Assembly (NCBI GenBank): GCA_964471235.1
Contig: CAYYGL010000112.1
Coordinates: 1 to 15,593 of the forward strand
Source: CAYYGL01 sp964471235
GTDB taxonomy: Bacteria; Calditrichota; Calditrichia; RBG-13-44-9; J075
DNA: 15,593 nucleotides
Reading direction: 5' to 3'
Under the pieces are notes generated by a model. That model saw only the letters and a program-made list of their open reading frames with translations. It did not search any database and was not told the origin of the DNA. Each line of letters starts with the position of its first letter. The first letter of the stretch is position 1. Made by a program: the position numbers and the translations under genes. Shown piece after piece: positions 14,828 to 15,593 of this stretch.

Positions 14828-15593
14828 CTACAACAACGGCGCAATCACTAAGGAAACGACGCTCATCAACTTGATGAGAATGTTGAGCGAGGGACCGGAA
14901 GTGTCTTTAAAGGGGTCCCCCACGGTATCGCCCACAACGGCTGCCTTATGGGGATCGGAGCCCTTATAATAGCTCTGCCCGTTAATTTCCAGTCCTTCTT
15001 CGAACATCTTTTTGGCATTATCCCATGCGCCGCCGGCGTTTGCTTGAAAAATTGCCATCAGCACACCGGTGACCGTCACCCCGGCTAACAAACCACCCAG
15101 CATTTCCGGTCCACCCAGAAAGCCAATTAACACCGGCACCACAACCGCTAACAGCCCCGGAGCAATCATTTGTTTGATGGCAGCTTTGGTAGAAATTTCC
15201 ACACATTTGCCATATTCCGCCACCCCATGGGCTTTTTCAAAGGTTTCCTGGTCTGCCTTATCCCATTCGTTCATTTCTTTACCCTGGTTCTTTTTCATCA
15301 CTTCCAGGGCGGCTTTTAAGGCCGGGATGGTGGTGAATTGGCGGCGAACTTCTTCGATCATGGACATCGCCGCCCGCCCCACTGCCTGCAGGGCAAAGGA
15401 AGAAAAGAGCATGGGCAGCATTCCACCCACGAACAACCCTGCCATCACATTCGCTTTGGAAATATCAATGGATTGGATATGGGCAGCCGTCATAAACGCA
15501 CCGAATAATGCCAGGGCGGTCAGGGCTGCCGAACCGATGGCAAACCCCTTTCCGATAGCTGCCGTGGTATTGCCAACTGCATCCAATTTATCG
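14828..15593 (-). CDS. hppA: Membrane-bound pyrophosphatase (ion-pumping PPase), C-terminal part
   Basis: The frame is open through the right edge, so only the last 255 or so residues are seen; the TTG at 15586 is an internal Leu, not a start. The family couples pyrophosphate hydrolysis to H+ or Na+ export across the inner membrane. Visible motifs: DKLDAVGNTTAAIGKGFAIG then SAALTALALF at the left of the protein, several hydrophobic membrane helices, GGAWDNAKK, and the near-C-terminal GDTVGDPFKDTSGPSLNILI, which carries conserved acidic and lysine residues of the active site. The GNTTAA motif has Ala where K+-independent enzymes have Lys (GNTTKA), so this is a K+-dependent type. Whether it pumps Na+ or H+ depends on residues outside the window. 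The gene ends with LVIAPLL and TAG, typical of the family. Confidence 0.96.
   Translation of the reverse strand, partial: DKLDAVGNTTAAIGKGFAIGSAALTALALFGAFMTAAHIQSIDISKANVMAGLFVGGMLPMLFSSFALQAVGRAAMSMIEEVRRQFTTIPALKAALEVMKKNQGKEMNEWDKADQETFEKAHGVAEYGKCVEISTKAAIKQMIAPGLLAVVVPVLIGFLGGPEMLGGLLAGVTVTGVLMAIFQANAGGAWDNAKKMFEEGLEINGQSYYKGSDPHKAAVVGDTVGDPFKDTSGPSLNILIKLMSVVSLVIAPLL

Overview
The window looks like chromosomal DNA from a Gram-negative bacterium of moderate G+C. No single gene names the taxon. The gene set would suit a deep FCB-type lineage such as Calditrichota or a relative: a PrkA/YeaH/SpoVR operon, a K+-dependent-type membrane pyrophosphatase, and a large VWA membrane protein next to tsaD. 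One promoter fits both the sigma-70 and the Bacteroidetes-type consensus. Clear Shine-Dalgarno sequences argue against a typical Bacteroidetes. The taxon is an inference held at low confidence.

Layout. (1) Positions 1-4263, plus strand: the C-terminal half of the PrkA kinase (cut by the left edge), a YeaH/DUF444 VWA-like protein, a SpoVR protein and an unrecognised 169-residue protein, closed by a strong intrinsic terminator. This is the stress/stationary-phase module known as yeaG-yeaH-ycgB, with an added fourth gene. (2) Positions 4276-10077, minus strand: a compact run read mutM, SAM hydroxide adenosyltransferase (DUF62), YbbR-domain protein, tsaD, then a 722-residue VWA membrane protein. 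Several junctions overlap (7 bp and TGATG). (3) Positions 10184-12776, minus strand: priA followed by its own candidate terminator. (4) Positions 12935-14704, minus strand: the rpsF-rpsR-rplI ribosomal operon (no ssb between rpsF and rpsR), with a good promoter, a leader of about 130 nt that resembles an S6:S18 autoregulatory leader, and a terminator after rplI. (5) Positions 14828-15593, minus strand: the C-terminal part of a membrane-bound pyrophosphatase, cut by the right edge.

Most genes are housekeeping: DNA repair (mutM), replication restart (priA), tRNA t6A modification (tsaD), translation (bS6, bS18, bL9) and ion pumping (hppA). The least explained items are the fourth gene of the PrkA/YeaH/SpoVR operon, the large periplasmic VWA/amidotransferase-like protein coupled to tsaD, and the long acidic tail on bS6. 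I saw no CRISPR array, insertion sequence, integrase, tRNA or rRNA.
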